DNA of 64,000 nt, from positions 3,768,501 to 3,832,500 of the forward strand of contig PUFA01000162.1 in NCBI GenBank assembly GCA_003508835.1. Reading direction: 5' to 3'. Positions 24,078 to 37,446 of the stretch are shown here, piece by piece; position 1 is the first letter of the stretch, and the number at the start of each line of letters is the position of its first letter. Source of the stretch: Eonycteris spelaea (taxonomy: Eukaryota; Chordata; Mammalia; Chiroptera; Pteropodidae). Under the pieces are notes generated by a model. The model was not told the DNA's origin. It saw nothing but the letters and a program-made list of their open reading frames with translations, and searched no databases. Both the position numbers and the translations under genes were made by a program.

Positions 24078-24450
24078 GGATATTGGATGCCCTCCTCATA
24101 ATTATCTATGGATGTGTGCATTCAAACTCACCACCTGGAACATAGGCTTGAGAGACTATTAAGATAGAACACATTTTAACTGGAAGACATACATGAAGAA
24201 ATTCTCAAAACTTTACTCATTCCTGTGAAATTAGGATGATAATACAGTTATTCTGGTGGGATGAACCATCACTCTCCTGAAACCTCAGAGTCATCTCTTG
24301 ATTAAAATACCCAGACAGAGGTACTGACTGTCCAACTGAAGATTCCTTTACAAACTGTTCAAGTGTAGGAAGAATATCCAGATACCGTGGGAATAGTCAA
24401 AGAATACCACTCAATGTCCTTGCACTGCAAAAGTAAGTCATTCTTCATTA
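24078..24450. other. Unassigned sequence
   Basis: No element or gene recognised between the CA repeat and the L1 at 24.45 kb. Confidence 0.5.
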
Positions 24451-24451
24451 G

Positions 24452-25040
24452 TTCAGATGGCTATTATTTTTTATTGTTTTCTTTGTAATCATCATATTGG
24501 TCATATTAGTTGCAGGTATACAGTATAGGGATTTGGCAATTTTATATCATAAAACGTGACCACTCCACCAATTCTAGTAATCATCTGTCACCATGCAAAT
24601 TTATTACAATAGTATTGACTATATTTTCCTTTACCTTTTCACTCATCCCCCCAATCTCTCCCCTCTGACAATCATCCCTTTGGGCTCTGTTTCCATGAGT
24701 CTGTTTTTGTTTTATTTATTCATTTGTTTTGTTTTTTAGATTCCACATGTAAGTGAAACCATACAGTATTTGTCTTTCTCTGCCTGACTTATTTCACTTA
24801 ACATAATATCCATTAGGTCTACCTATGTTGCTGCAAATGGCAAGATTTCATTCCTTTTTATTGCTATGTAATATTCCAATGTATGCCATATCTTCTTTAT
24901 TCATTCCTCTATTGATGGACACCTAGGTTGCTTCCATATCTTGGCTATTATAAATAGCGCTGCAATAAACATAGGGTTGCATATATCTTTTCAAATTATC
25001 GTTTTCATTTTCTTCGAATAAATACCCAGAAGTGGATATG
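24452..25040 (-). mobile_element. L1 3' end: 3' UTR and ORF2 C-terminus
   Basis: Minus strand, L1MA-like. The 3' UTR runs 24,460-24,740. Coding sequence then follows in reverse: 'tattgctatgtaatattcc', 'ttcctctattgatggacac', 'ttgcttccatatcttggct', 'ctgcaataaacatagggtt', and stops at 'aataaatacccagaagtgg'. No frame is open over a useful length. The right end is the 5' truncation point. Confidence 0.85.
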
Positions 25041-25204
25041 TTCCCCACAACAAAGAGAATGTAACATTTTATTAGTAAGACAAAGCTTGTCTTATAAGTA
25101 CAAATATACAGTGTTGTTTGACTATTGATTACTATTCTGGTAGTTAGAACATTGTTCTTTAACTTCAGACCATGATACCAAATGAAAAGAATTATTTGGG
25201 AAAA

Positions 25205-25480
25205 GGTTACTTCTTCCTAACTTAGTTCAATAAATATTGACTGAACAATTAATTAGTGTAAATACTGGGCTAAGTAATATAGTTTAAACACAACACAACA
25301 AAACAAGATATAGTCTGTATTGTCTAGAGAGAAAGAAATAGAGCGAGGGAGACAGACATATGCTTATAAAACATCACAGTATCAAGATAAAATAAATGAA
25401 TAAACAGTGTGGATTTGCAATACTTTTATGAAGGCAGGGTTTGAGACACAAGAGTGATAAGGTCATGAGTGTTTAGAAGG
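25205..25480 (-). repeat. L2 LINE fragment
   Basis: It starts with 'ttcaataaatattgactga' and 'aatactgggctaagtaat', the reverse complement of the L2 3' end, and continues with 'gagggagacagacatatgc', 'aaataaatgaataaacag' and 'gaaggcagggtttgag'. Diverged but colinear. Confidence 0.5.
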
Positions 25481-25489
25481 TTCTGGTGA

Positions 25490-27185
25490 GTGAGCAGACA
25501 GGGAAACCAGAAAAATTATTACATGTATTTTTTGGAATCTGGTACATATTTACCCACTTCAAGTTATTGTCAAAGCCTGCACTAATAATTACAAAGGGTT
25601 GTTACGAAAAATGATAGTAGCTGAAAAGTTTTCTTTAAAAATAGTCTCACCAATTTTTTCCAGAGTGAAAGGAGAAGTTGAAGTTATACCTTTTTTTTCA
25701 GAACAATTTCCTCAATATAAAAAGACAGTGTTACCATTATTAATGCCACAGTGTCCTTGTTTAGTAAGTCCAAGAAGCATTATTACACCAAGTTTGGAAA
25801 TGGAGGAAATTAATTAATGAGTGGCCAACATACTTGTCTAAGACCACAAGTGTGAGGATTCAGATTATGATTAAAAATAAGTGAACTAATAACTATTTCA
25901 AATATATTGGATACCTTAAAAACTTCGCCATGTAAAATTTGCCATGTAAAATTGAAATGTTTTTTTCCAAGTGATTTTGACTATACAGATTATTTAGCAG
26001 GTAGAAAAATCAACATCTTAGATTATATCCTTTCAGATATTTTTACAATTGAAATACATTCTTTTAAAAAATAATGCTCTGACATATCTACCAGTAAAAT
26101 GGACAAACTCATAGTACATGTTATACATTAAATCTTTATACTTACTTTTTTCTTGTAAATCAATAAGGCACACTTAATATGGAGCAAGCCTTTCAATTGA
26201 TGTTGCATTCATATGACCAACTGTGTTCCTTGTAGTTATTAAGAAGACTAATAACTGTTAATGAAATTTATGATTTTGTAACTAAGTATAATAGGGCATT
26301 AAAAATTAGGTAGATTCATGTGATTTTGAAAAGGAAATCACTTCAGAGTATGTCATTTTATTTTACATATGAGGAAGCAGAAACAGAGTACTTTGCCTCT
26401 TGTCTCAGAGAACCTGGCATCTATAACCTTTGTGTAATTAGGTAGAAGAACATATTTAAAAACACAAGTACTCTGAAAAATAAAAGCAGATAGAATTCCA
26501 TTCAACTTAACATATCTTTTGTAGTGGAGGGGAAAGTAATTATCAAAACAAACAAAATTCATGTTTTTTATTTGCACTTTATATTTACCAAAGCAAATAT
26601 AATTAAAACACCTTGTTTTAGAGAACTTTTTTTCCTGTTCTAGCTGATGCTATAAAGCAGGTTTTAGAAATACATGGTAAAATATGTAGTTCCTGTATAT
26701 TATGTAACACTTTGACACCAGGAATAAAATTTGTTTTTGTTGGATTCGTAATTTTATGTACTGTTTCCTCTCGAGATGTTTCATACACAAAAGAGCAAAA
26801 CAATGTACATTCATGTTATGTTTGCCATGACAATAGACTACTGCCAATGGCATATTTTATTGTTACAATGTTGGTGCAATTTTGGCATAATTTACATGAA
26901 TTTTCCTTCTCTTTACTACAGGATTGCCCTTTACTCCTGAAAGAGCAAAATCTAGATCAATACAGAGTAGTGATTATTAGCCATTTCTCAAGAACATACA
27001 ACCTAAAACAAAGAGCAATTTTGTTTTTTTTTTTTTAAGTTTTAAGCTTATCTCATCTCTGAAGTTATTCTTGACTTCATTCATCTACTTTATTCAAAGT
27101 TTTTCTACCTCAGCACCTTATACCCCTTCTTAATATTCATGCCATATTATGTTGTAATTAATTGTTGACATGCATCTCTCTTAGT
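25490..27185. other. Unassigned AT-rich sequence
   Basis: A very weak reverse MIR-like stretch lies near 26,340-26,410. A short direct repeat ('gccatgtaaaatt' twice, near 25,928 and 25,942) is present. The overlapping frames at 26,618-27,038 on both strands share the same DNA and show no domain. Confidence 0.4.
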
Positions 27186-27189
27186 AGAC

Positions 27190-27393
27190 CAGAACTACCT
27201 AATAGAATGGATGGGAATATTCTATATCTGTGCTGTCCCATATGGTTGTCACTACCCACATGTGACTACTTTGTATTTGAGATGTGACTAATTCAAATCA
27301 AAGAATGGATTTTTAATTTTATTCAATTTTTATTTATTTAATTAAAAGTTAAATGCCACACTTGGCTAAGGTCTACTGTATTGGACTGCACAG
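27190..27393. mobile_element. hAT-Charlie type MER element
   Basis: It contains 'attctatatctgtgctgtc', 'tcactacccacatgtgact', a 'gagatgtgactaattcaaa' block, an A/T core, and ends 'ggtctactgtattggactg', 'cacag'. This is the pattern of the Charlie-type MITE that reads 'gccacatgtggctatt' and 'accgtattggacagcgcag' at its end. I do not commit to the exact MER name. It is a non-autonomous DNA transposon remnant. Confidence 0.65.
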
Positions 27394-28214
27394 TATTCAA
27401 CTATTTTTTCTTTTTAATTTAAATTGACTAGGAATTTACAGAATAGTTAGCTGAATTAACATTACAGACTATAATTGGAGGGTAGTACTTGAGAAACCTG
27501 ATATATAACCGAGTATATTTTTAATCCAACTGTGGATAAATATAAAATTTCCTTAAAAAGGAGACAATGGTTATTGGCTTCTCAATATTCCAGCAGAAAC
27601 ATATCATATTATCTTACATTACATTATATGTATATTAAGGAAATGACTTAGGAATTAACCAATATTTGTAATTTCAAATGAATAATATAAAACATTATTC
27701 TCCATTTGAAGAATAGTCACATTTCACACTAAAATGTATTTGTATATAAATTTGTGTATAAGTATATAAAAATGCTTGTATAAATATATGTGTATATATA
27801 TATTTTATACATCTGACTATTTGAAAATACAATTCAAATTTCAATTATTTTTCTTACTGAATCTTATTCCTCTAAGTGGTTTTTGGCAACTTTATTCTCT
27901 TCATTGTGCTGCTATCTCAAACATCTCCAGATTTTGGAGGTCATAATTTACCAATTTGTATATTTTTGTGTTTCTTATGTTTCTTAGAGAAAGCCATTTA
28001 TTACTATATTTTGTAATCAACATTATGGTAATATTTGCTGATGTAAGTTAATAAACTTAATTACTACCCAAATACCTTGGAAGAAATCATTTGAGAAAAT
28101 GTGCATGTAAATGAAACCCTAGAACAGAACAACAAAAATCAGTATGATTAATTTTGCTTACTCTGAATTTCCAAAATTTGTGAAAATATACATTAATTTA
28201 ATTTTATTTTTTAA
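27394..28214. other. Unassigned, strongly AT-rich sequence
   Basis: It includes a TA/TG simple stretch near 27,785-27,810. No element or gene recognised. Confidence 0.5.
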
Positions 28215-29810
28215 ATTAACTTCAGTCTCTTTTTTCTGGGGTGGCTTTGGCAATTCAGGATCTTTTGTGCTTCCATACAAATCTGATGATTTTTTGTACT
28301 ATTTCTTTTAAAAATGCTGATGAGATTTTGATGGGGATTTCATTAAATCTGTATAATGCTTTAGGTAAAAAGGTCATTTTAACTATGTTCATTCTTCCAG
28401 TCCAAGAACCCAGAATATCTTTTCATTTCTTTGTATCTTTTGATTTCTTTTAATAGGGTCTTATAGTTTTCATTATATGGGTCCTTCACTTGTTTTGTTA
28501 AATTTATTCCTCGGTATTTTAGGTACTTTTTGTTGCAATTGCCAAAGAAATTACTTTTTCCACTTCTTTTTATGACACTTCATTTTAGAGTATAGGAAAG
28601 CTATGGATTTCTGAATGTTGATTTTGTATCCAGAGACTTTACTGTATTTGCTTAATGTTTCTAGTATGTTCTTGTGGAGTCTTTAGGGTTTTCTATAAAG
28701 AGAATCATGTCATTGCAAATAGTGACAGTTGACTTCTTCGTTTCCTATTTGGATGCCTTTTATATATTTCTCTTGCCTGATTGCACTTTCTAGGACTCCA
28801 ATGTTATATTGAATAACAGTGGTGATAGTGGACAGCCTTGCCTTGTTCCTGATCTTAGAGGAAAGTTTTTAGTTTTTCACCATTAAGTATAATGTTGGCT
28901 GAGGTTTGATATATGGCCTTTATTATGTTAAGGTACTTTCTTTCGATACCATTTTGAATTGTTTTGATCATAAATGGATGCCGTACCTTGTTGAAGGCTT
29001 TTTCTGCATCTATTGATATGATCATATGATTCTTATTTTTTAATTGTTTATGTGGTGTCACATTAACTGATTTGTGTATGTGAACCATCCCTGTGCCTCT
29101 GGGATGAAGCCCACTTGATCGGTGTATAATCTTTTTAATATGTTGTTGTATTTGATTTGCTAGAATCTTATTTAGGATTTTTGCATCGAGTTCATGAGAG
29201 ATATTGGTCTGTATTTTTGTGTGTGTTATCTTTACCAGGTTTTGGTATCAGAGTAATATTGGCCTCATAAAATGAGTTGGAAGTTTTGCCTCCTCTTTGA
29301 TTTTTTGGAAGAGTTTGAGGAGAATAGGTATTAAATCTTCTTAGAATGTTTGGTAGAATTCACTGGTGAAGCCATCTGGTCCTGGAAGTTTACTTTTTGG
29401 TAGGTTTTTGATAATGTTTCAATTTTTATACTGCTGATCAGTGTATTTAGATTTTCCAGTTCTTCTTGATTCAGTTTAAGAAGGTTGTATTTTTCTAAGT
29501 ACTGGTCTATTTCTTCTAGGTTATTAAATTTGGTTTTATATACTTTTTCATAGTATTCTTGTATGATCCTTTGTGTTACTGTGATGTCAGGTGTAATTTC
29601 ACCTCTTTCATCCCTGATTTTGTTTATTTGTGTCCTTTTTCTTTTTTCTGTAGTGAGTCTAGCCAGGGGTTTGTCAATTTTGTTAAACTTTTAGAGAACC
29701 AGCTCTTTGTTGCATTTATTTTTTCTATCATTTTTTTGTTTGTTTTCAGTTTCATTTATTTCTGCTCTAATTTTGATTATTTCTTTCCTTCTGCTGACTT
29801 TAGGCAATAT
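28215..29810 (-). mobile_element. L1 ORF2 fragment covering the reverse transcriptase
   Basis: Minus strand, both ends truncated. The minus open piece at 28,855-29,088 contains '[12 protein letters not shown]' and '[10 protein letters not shown]', core RT-domain landmarks of L1 ORF2. At 29,360-29,390 the plus strand reads 'aagccatctggtcctggaa', and at 29,690-29,720 'agagaaccagctctttgtt', both standard antisense ORF2 landmarks on the N-terminal side of RT. About 1.6 kb with scattered frameshifts. Neither the endonuclease start nor the 3' UTR is present. Confidence 0.92.
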
Positions 29811-30615
29811 ACATTAATTTCAATTGCATTTTCACTGATAGCATCTCACAAAATGCTTTCCCAAAACAAAAACTATAACTGAAAAGTAAAATATAAGGAA
29901 ATATTAATAAGTCATAATATATATAAATAAACTAGAAAACAGAAACTTTAAAATGTTTGTGCAAAATCTTGCATTATGGGAATACTTTTATATTTTTATT
30001 GGTGTAATATACAATGATAAATAGCAAAAATCCTTTATAAGTGAATATGATTGAGACTAATCTACAGGTATCATGAGCTATTCTCTTATAAGAAATTATA
30101 TCCAGTTATATTTCCAAACCTTATTGGTATGACCAGGGGCAGGGAGACTGAAATATAAAACATAAGGCAGGATATTTATCATACACTGGGTGAATGACAA
30201 CTCTCTTTGTTCAAAGACCATGGCTTAAGGCATTTACTTTATTCGATCATTGTTTACCACTCAATAATATCTCAAAAAAAAGAGATGATTCTATGTTTTA
30301 GAATTAGAATTATTCTACAAAATGACAATAAAAAAAATTGTCAGAGCCATGGCTTTTTAGAGAGCATTCAAAGGTTCTTTCCTGTAGAGAGGAAGTATAA
30401 TGTTATATATAACATAGACATGAAAGTGAATGTAGGTTCTAATTACAGTTAATTACTAGGTGTGTGTTGGGGCAATTCACTTTTTTAGCCTAAGTTTTTT
30501 AATGTCAAGTAAAGTGTAGGTCCTTCCATATTTGTAGAAATATTAAAAAGAAAATTTATGAAGAAAACCAAATTGCCTATTTCATGACTTTGCTTCATTC
30601 ATGTTATCCTTATTC
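29811..30615. other. Unassigned AT-rich sequence
   Basis: No element or gene recognised. An 81-codon plus frame at 30,207-30,452 has no domain. Confidence 0.5.
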
Positions 30616-30619
30616 ATTC

Positions 30620-31170
30620 TAGAATTATGTAATATCAGCTTTACATCAGGCACTGTGATAGGCCCTGAGATACAATAATGAAGTACATTTGACTTAAAAA
30701 GTATATATTCTAGTTAGGGAAGCATATTAATGTACTAAATAATTGCAGCTATTGTGATAGAAAGATGCATAAATGCATAGTTACATTTTATTCAGGGAAA
30801 AATAGGTAAGGGGTTAAAAATAATTCCTAGGAAGGGTAACATTTGTGCTATGTCTTGAAACTTTTCATATGGCCATGTTTATTTACATGTAGACAAGGTA
30901 GAAGAAGACTTCTCAAGATTTAAAGAATAGAGAGAGAAGAGATTGGGTACGTGAAAGACATGAAATGCTCAGAGGAACTGAAAAATATTTGTTTATTCTT
31001 CCATTAAACTGAGACATATACATGAATGTTCACAGCTTAGAATATATACATCAATTTATAAGTATGAATTTTAAAAAAATGAAACTCTAGATGCTGATCA
31101 GGACATTTCTTGGAGGACCTTGAATGACATGTTAATGAGGTCAAATTATAACCAATGAAGAGACTACTTC
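30620..31170 (-). repeat. L2 LINE fragment
   Basis: It starts near 'atcaggcactgtgataggc', 'cctgagatacaataatgaa' (reverse complement of the L2 terminus) and passes through 'attctagttagggaagc'. A 'gacatttcttggaggacct' and 'tgaatgacatg' region near 31,100 corresponds to 'catgtagggccttgtaggcc'. Diverged, no coding frame. Confidence 0.55.
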
Positions 31171-31174
31171 CTTC

Positions 31175-34010
31175 CTTCATAAAAAGAATATTATAATGTG
31201 AAGGAAAATATATTAATAAACACTATACTGGGATAATATCCTTTTATTCTTAAAGCAACATGTTCATGCTTTATTTTCTCTTCACTTAACTTTTTCTCTC
31301 TCAGTACTTTCTTTAATTCTCTGAGAGAAAACAAAGCCTGTATTAAAAATCCCTTTACTGTTGAATAAATCACCTTCACAGCTCTTAAAGCTCTAATGAA
31401 GTAATTCATAGTCAAAAAGTTATTTTTGCATCAGGGTCACTGGTTGCAGAACATGTTTCATAGCAGTGTGAAAAATGTGGGTACCCATTGAATGAAGGTT
31501 CTGGAAAGAGAGCACCTATATCAACTCTGCTATTAAGCCATGGAACTCTCCAGCATGTGGCCATGTGTGACATTCGTGAGCTTTCCTCTTGAATAAGTGG
31601 ATAACATATTGTTATCCAGGTAAAACATAGAGAAAGAAAGTTTATGGATAAAAGAAATTTTTCTTGTTTCTGATTGAAGCAAATATACTAAAATAGCAAT
31701 CAAATAAGCAATAATTAATGTACTTGTTAAAATGTATTTGAAAAATAATAAGAATATTCATAATTAAAAGTTCCACTTTGATATTCTAGGAAAATCATCT
31801 CATATAGATTACTATAAAAAGGTAAATTTCATCTAGATGAGAAATATATATTTCATGCTATCTCCTGTCAAAAATTAGTAATTTTGGTGGTTATGTATAT
31901 GTGAAAAGCTAAAGGTGAAATAGTAGGAGTGATCAAACCCCTTCCTTTTTTTATCACCTGTGGGAGCAGCCAATTCCATAATTTATTGTCTTGTAAGCTA
32001 TATGAAAAATATAAGTAATTTTGAAGATGTGAAAGTGAGAGGTGATGTTTGAAAACTATGCTGAAATGATCCAATGTCAATTCTATGTACAAATTAGGAA
32101 ACATGACAGATCTTTGTTTTCTAGTAGTTGTTTTCATATAAATAATTTTGCAGAATTTCTTACCTTTAGAAGTAATCACTAGGTAATTTAAACGAACATC
32201 ATTGATTTGGGGCCTCATCCAAGTGGTCAAATACCTCTTAAAAGAAACCAGTATTTGAAGAGTCGCTTGAGAATTGGTGCCTTAAATTAAGGACAGTGCC
32301 AGACACTCTTCGTATGTTGGTGAGTGTAGATTTGGTTAAACTCCCTTAGGCATTTACAAATCCTGTTTGGCTTTCTGAAAACTGAAATTTCGTAGAGTTC
32401 TGTTGGGGCCACTATGGAATGCCTATTATTGGCATAGTTTAAGTTAATCAGATCTATGATTTATTTGTGTTTTTTTTTCTGTTATTAATGATAACTTACA
32501 ATTTATTGAACTGGATTGTTTCATAGAGTAGCAAAAAAGGGTCAATTCCAGAATGGCACATTTACTGTCCTTTACAATATACATACAGGTTATGAAAGAT
32601 CTAAACATCCCTGCTTTTTCTTTATGATGCAGTATTTATTTATCATCAATGCATTTCACTGTACAATATAGCTAAAAGTTTAAATACTTTTATGTTATTA
32701 ATTAGGTTTTTTTCATTAGGTCAATTCATCTACTATGAGCACTGAAAGAAGCCATTTAATCATGTATCAAGTGATCCTTAAGCATTAGGGAGTCATAGAC
32801 TCTTTAGAATTTGACGCAAGTTGTTGGCTTTTTCTCTTCCCCTACACTAGACTTCAGTTAACTCTGTGACTTTTCCTTTTATCTTAAAACAAGATGTCAG
32901 ATGCAAGTTACTTGTCTAATGGGTGTAGATTCTGGACCAGCCAACATTAAACAGGTAGCTTAGCTTAAACTCCTAATTAGTCCTAACGATAGACCTAGAA
33001 TCCTAGTCTCATGATTCCTGAATTGGTGTTCTCCGAATACTAGTCTCCCGTAAGTCCATAGCTAACTCTAAATCTTTGTCTTTGCTGGGCCACATCACCC
33101 ATGTAATTGTATTTACATTGTCATGCTTTATTGGCTTTGGGTTGATCTTTTATCAGTATCCGTTTCATTTGACAATAGTCCAACTTTTTATGGTTTCTCT
33201 TCATATAGTTCATTCTCTATTATCTTGATGCCTTAAGCTCTTCTAGTCTAACTATTTTTCCTTTCTTTTTTATGTCTGCATTGGTTTAGGTTAGATGTCA
33301 AATAATGCATAAACTGATAAATATAGGTAAAACTACTTTCCACAATCTATAGCCTTTATTTACATAATATATATTACAAACATACATATTTGTAAGAAGA
33401 AATTTTAAGAGTCTAACTAAGATCACCAAAGAATCCAACCTGGGAGTTTGAGAACCTTCTTTGGAATGAGTTATTTTGCAGAGTTTCAGGTTTGTCTATT
33501 TTTAGTATGAATTTCTAAAAATAATTTTAAATGAGTAGTGTAGTCAATGCAAATAGATCTCCTGCAGAGGAGCAATTTTTTTTTAAATTTTTAAAATTTT
33601 TTATTAGTTTAGTGTCTGTCTCTCAAATTTAAATGTTATAGAAATCTTCATTTAAAAAATAAATTGTTAATTTGAGTGTGTTCTGTAGAGCAAGCCTAGC
33701 AGATTAGGAAAGAAGAAAACCACATAACACTTTTTTTCTCCCTTTAAAATGAGTCTTACATGCTAGGAATGAGTCACACATGTACAGCTCTGAGTGATGT
33801 GACACCTATTGAATCAGTGTTGAATTGATGAAGCCATGTGGATGACTATAAGAACAAACTATTCAGGTAGCCGATTTAAGCTTTGATCCAGGTTTTGAGC
33901 TATTATATTTACATTATATTTAATATAATTGTTAGTATTAAGAATTGGAGATAAAATAACAGCAGTTAATATAGCCACATTAAAATGATAGTTTTAAGAA
34001 AATATTGATA
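31175..34010. other. Unassigned AT-rich sequence
   Basis: The longest stretch in which I can name nothing. A minus-strand open frame of 120 codons at 31,868-32,230 is the longest unexplained frame here, but it shows no domain, and unrelated chance frames of that size are expected occasionally. Poly-T/A patches lie at 32,471 and 33,573-33,605. Confidence 0.45.
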
Positions 34011-34014
34011 CATC

Positions 34015-34290
34015 TGTTTTTTAATTAATTATTTTTTTAGTATTAGTTTTAAGTTTACAGCACATTGGGTAGACATGTATATAGTCTATGAAATAATTCC
34101 CTTGATTATCTTCTCTCGGACTCTACACATAGCCATTACATTACTGCTGACTGAATTCCCCACGCTGTGCTCCCCATTGCTGTGACCATTCCTCAACTAA
34201 TTTGTACTTCTTTAACCCCCCACTGCTTTCTCTCAGCACCCCCTTCCCCACTTCCCTCCTCTCTGGCTGTCACCAGATAAATCTCTTTTT
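34015..34290 (-). mobile_element. L1 3' UTR fragment
   Basis: Read in reverse, this is colinear with the 3' UTR of the L1 at 41.5-41.8 kb. Shared landmarks on this strand are 'agcacattgggtagacatg', 'ctacacatagccattacat', 'tgctccccattgctgtgac', 'ttgtacttctttaaccccc' and 'ctctctggctgtcacc'. Only the UTR is present. Confidence 0.75.
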
Positions 34291-34895
34291 TAACATATAA
34301 TTAAAGCCCTTCACATCTAGCAAATAAAAGCAACAATTGCATTAAAATATTGGGCGTAGTATTCAGTTGAATCAAAGTTTAAAAATATTTTATAGGTATA
34401 AATTGAAGAAATATATCTTCCTAGATTTTCTAAATTAATAATAAATTTGGCACTAAACCCTTTTCTATTAAATTTCCATTTTGCATAGTATTAAAAGAGA
34501 GAGAAAATGTGGATAAAGTGAATATTTTGTCTGATATCTGCTTTGATTATAGATGTTTAATTAGATCTATTCCAAAGCAATATTATTATTCTGAATCATG
34601 GATCTGCATATTTGATAACCAGCAGTGAAACACCTCTTTAAGGTGCCAAACAAAGAAAAAGTCACAACTCTTAAATTTAGGAAGCTAGAGTTGGTACCTG
34701 TTAAGTTGATAGTCACATGAAGAATATGTTAAAGTTATATACAGCCTATTTATTTTAGCTTCAGACTAACTTGTAGTGTTACAATAAAATGTAATAGTAT
34801 AGTGGTATAATGTGAGGGGTTGGGCAGAAATAGAAAAATAGAAAAACAGAAAAAAATAGAAAAATAGAAAAACAGTTATACACATACCATATGCA
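34291..34895. other. Unassigned sequence with an A-rich minisatellite-like patch
   Basis: No family or gene recognised. At 34,827-34,875 the unit 'tagaaaaatagaaaaacag' occurs twice with A-rich spacing. Confidence 0.5.
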
Positions 34896-34899
34896 TCAT

Positions 34900-35048
34900 A
34901 TGTAATATCACATTTAACACTCAGAACAACTTTATGAGTTAAACTTCAGTTGTTATTCTCCTTTCACAGATGAAGAAACAGCTATTTAGAGAGATAAATG
35001 ATGCCGTCAGGTAAGTGATGGAGCCAGATGTTGAAATCAGTGTAATTA
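34900..35048 (-). repeat. MIR SINE
   Basis: The plus strand reads as MIR in reverse: 'cacatttaacactcagaac', 'aactttatgagttaaac', 'tctcctttcacagatgaag', 'aaacagctatttagagaga', then 'ggtaagtgatggagccaga'. The order and spacing fit the MIR 3' half and core. Confidence 0.75.
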
Positions 35049-35812
35049 TAAAAATTCAAGAATGGATTAAAATTTATAATGTGAAATAGGGACTGAAGAA
35101 ATTATCACTGCCTCTCTTCTTATCTAGCTATCGTCTCAGACTCTTTTGCTGAAGAAAAACTTTCCTTATGTGAAGTTATATGAGGTGGGGAAATTATTGC
35201 AGACTGTTACAGACATGCATTGACCTCCATCACAATGATATGAAATAAGAGTTGGAGGAGAAGTAATTCTTTTAAAAAAAAGTGTGTGTGGAAATTTCAG
35301 TGTCGGGTGACAGTACTGAGGACACTCTGGAGGTGCCCTTAATACAGGAGAACATAGATGCTGGGAGAATGGAAACAGTGGCCCTTAGATGTGTGAATGC
35401 TGACTACCCTAACAAAGAATGAAATGTCAAAGAATACTTTTCACCATATGTTAGGCTTCATTGGCAAATACTTTTTTTTTTTTTTTTTCTGCTGTAGTGT
35501 CTTAGAAGGCCTCTAGAGTTCACAGGAAAATACTCAATTTAGAAATTAGCTAATTAACTAATTAATTAACTAAATTAAATTACTCAATTTTTAAATTTTC
35601 TAATGTCAAAGAAACGTCATTTTTTCTCTCCCTCTTCTCTTCTTTTCATTTCCTTTTCTCTTCTCCTTTCTCCCTCCCCGCGCCACCCCCCCCCCCAAAT
35701 CTTATTAAATTATGGTTTTCCTTAGAACTGATGGCATTTTTGCTAGAGAGGAAATATGGTAATTCATATCATCTCAGGTGTAGGAAGTTAATGAATGCAT
35801 ATCACATCAGAA
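35049..35812. other. Unassigned sequence with poly-T and C-rich tracts
   Basis: Contains a 17-T run at 35,472-35,488, a TTAATTAA-like low-complexity stretch near 35,550-35,590, and a pyrimidine-rich block ending in a run of 12 C near 35,685-35,696. No gene recognised. Confidence 0.6.
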
Positions 35813-35814
35813 AA

Positions 35815-36065
35815 GGCAGTGTAATGTCATCGTTAGGAGCACAGACTCCAGCTACAAATGGACTCAGTAAATCCTGATTCTGTTTCTTACTGGCTGTATG
35901 ACCTTGGGCAAGCCATTAAATCTTTCTGTGTTTCCAGTGCCACATTGTAAAATGGGTAAAATAAAATTACATGTATCATAAACTTGTTAAAAACATTAAA
36001 TATGTAAAATGTTTAAAATCATGCAAAAATATTATGTATCATATTAAACTATTATTATGTAATAT
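35815..36065 (+). repeat. MIR SINE, nearly full length
   Basis: Good colinearity with the MIR consensus: 'gttaggagcacagactcca' (box A side), 'actggctgtatgaccttgg', 'gcaagccattaaatctttc', 'attgtaaaatgggtaaaat', then the 'ttgttaaaaacattaaata' 3' region. The tRNA-derived head is recognisable, so most of the element is retained. Confidence 0.85.
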
Positions 36066-37390
36066 ATTTATGTGTATATTTTACATAATAATAATCATTA
36101 TTATTAGGCACTCTCAAAACTGTTTAATTATCTTCTCACACTCTACATAGAACTACATTTATATATTATAAATTAATAAAGGTAAATATATATCTCACAT
36201 TTTACGTAAAGATAAGACTACATTATTTTAAAAAATTGAAACATGTTTCTGGCTCATTCTGGTGCTTGATGGTACAAAGAAACAACATGGACTAACTGGA
36301 GTAATTGTACTGTTTGTATCTGTGAGAGACATCACAAGGTAATAACTACAAATTGGATTTTCAAGTAGCCTAAAAATGATACCACTGTTTATGATTAACA
36401 CAAATACATTGTAACAAAGAGTGAAATTTCTCAATGCATGTTAAAGAGTCAATTGGAATGATTGTGTATCTGGTAACATTCTGAAATCATAGCAGCAATA
36501 GAACATGATTAGCTCACTAAATTTGATTGTATTTTCCACTTTCGGACCCTAGTGATAACAAATGTTGAAAACATGCAGTAAACAGCAAGAAACACTAAGT
36601 AATGCTATAATATAATAGTTTATTTTTATGAGAAGGTGAATACAAATTTTAAATTTTTAAATTAATTATTGAGATACAATGAAGTGAAACATATAGCTAT
36701 TATAATTACCGTGAGTGTCTATAGAATAATTTATCTGAGAAGTTGAAAATAGTTTTTTCCCCTGGATTTTGTAGGTCCATTCATATCCTGGCAACTTTTT
36801 TCCCCTGCTTTGTCTCCTCATTTAAAAGTTTTCCATAGTAAGCATAGGTCATACAGATTAAGTTGTTGATTTTTTTTTTTTTACTCTGTTCAAAATAGAG
36901 TTCTACCTCATAGAGATTGATTTGACAATTTATGTTTGAGTAGTAGTTGGAAAAATTAAGAAAGAATTTAAGCATAATTAGATTAAGAATGTGAGTACAA
37001 ATTTTTATAAATCAAAGTCTGCCAAAGATATGATGCTTTTACATAAGTATATATAAGTAAGTATATCTGAAATTTTACTTCTATCTAATAACATGTAAGA
37101 AAATGAGGGGAAAGGTGAAATTCTTGTATTAAATATTGTCTAAATACCCAGCTATTGTACATTGTGTAAACATAGCCTAAATATAAAAAGAACCAACAAA
37201 TTTATTTGATACCAAGCACATAGACAAGGTATGAAAAAATCATGCAGGAAAAATAATAATAAATCCCTATTGAGACAAGATTCTGCATGAAGGATTGCTT
37301 ACCTAATTTTGCCCCTGCCTTTGGGTACCAGATTCTATGGTCTATAAATGGAGCTCTCATCTGTATTTAACAACACTTGAAGAACTTTTG

Positions 37391-37446
37391 TCTGTGTGTG
37401 TGTGTGTTGTGTGTGTGTGTGTGTGTGTGTGTGTTTGTGTGTGTGA
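37391..37446. repeat. (TG)n microsatellite
   Basis: A TG dinucleotide run with two phase breaks (TT near 37,407 and near 37,435). Confidence 0.95.

Noticed and set aside
23734..24099. Minus-strand open frame of 121 codons
   Set aside because: Its residues are runs of Val/Cys and Arg/Glu/Gly read from the CA and CT tracts. It is simple-sequence translation with no domain.
28241..28453. Plus-strand frames across 28.2-29.9 kb as genes
   Set aside because: They are antisense to L1 ORF2, which is clear on the minus strand.
31868..32230. Minus-strand open frame of 120 codons
   Set aside because: No recognised domain, no splice or promoter context, and chance frames of this length occur in 64 kb. 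Mentioned only as part of an unassigned stretch.
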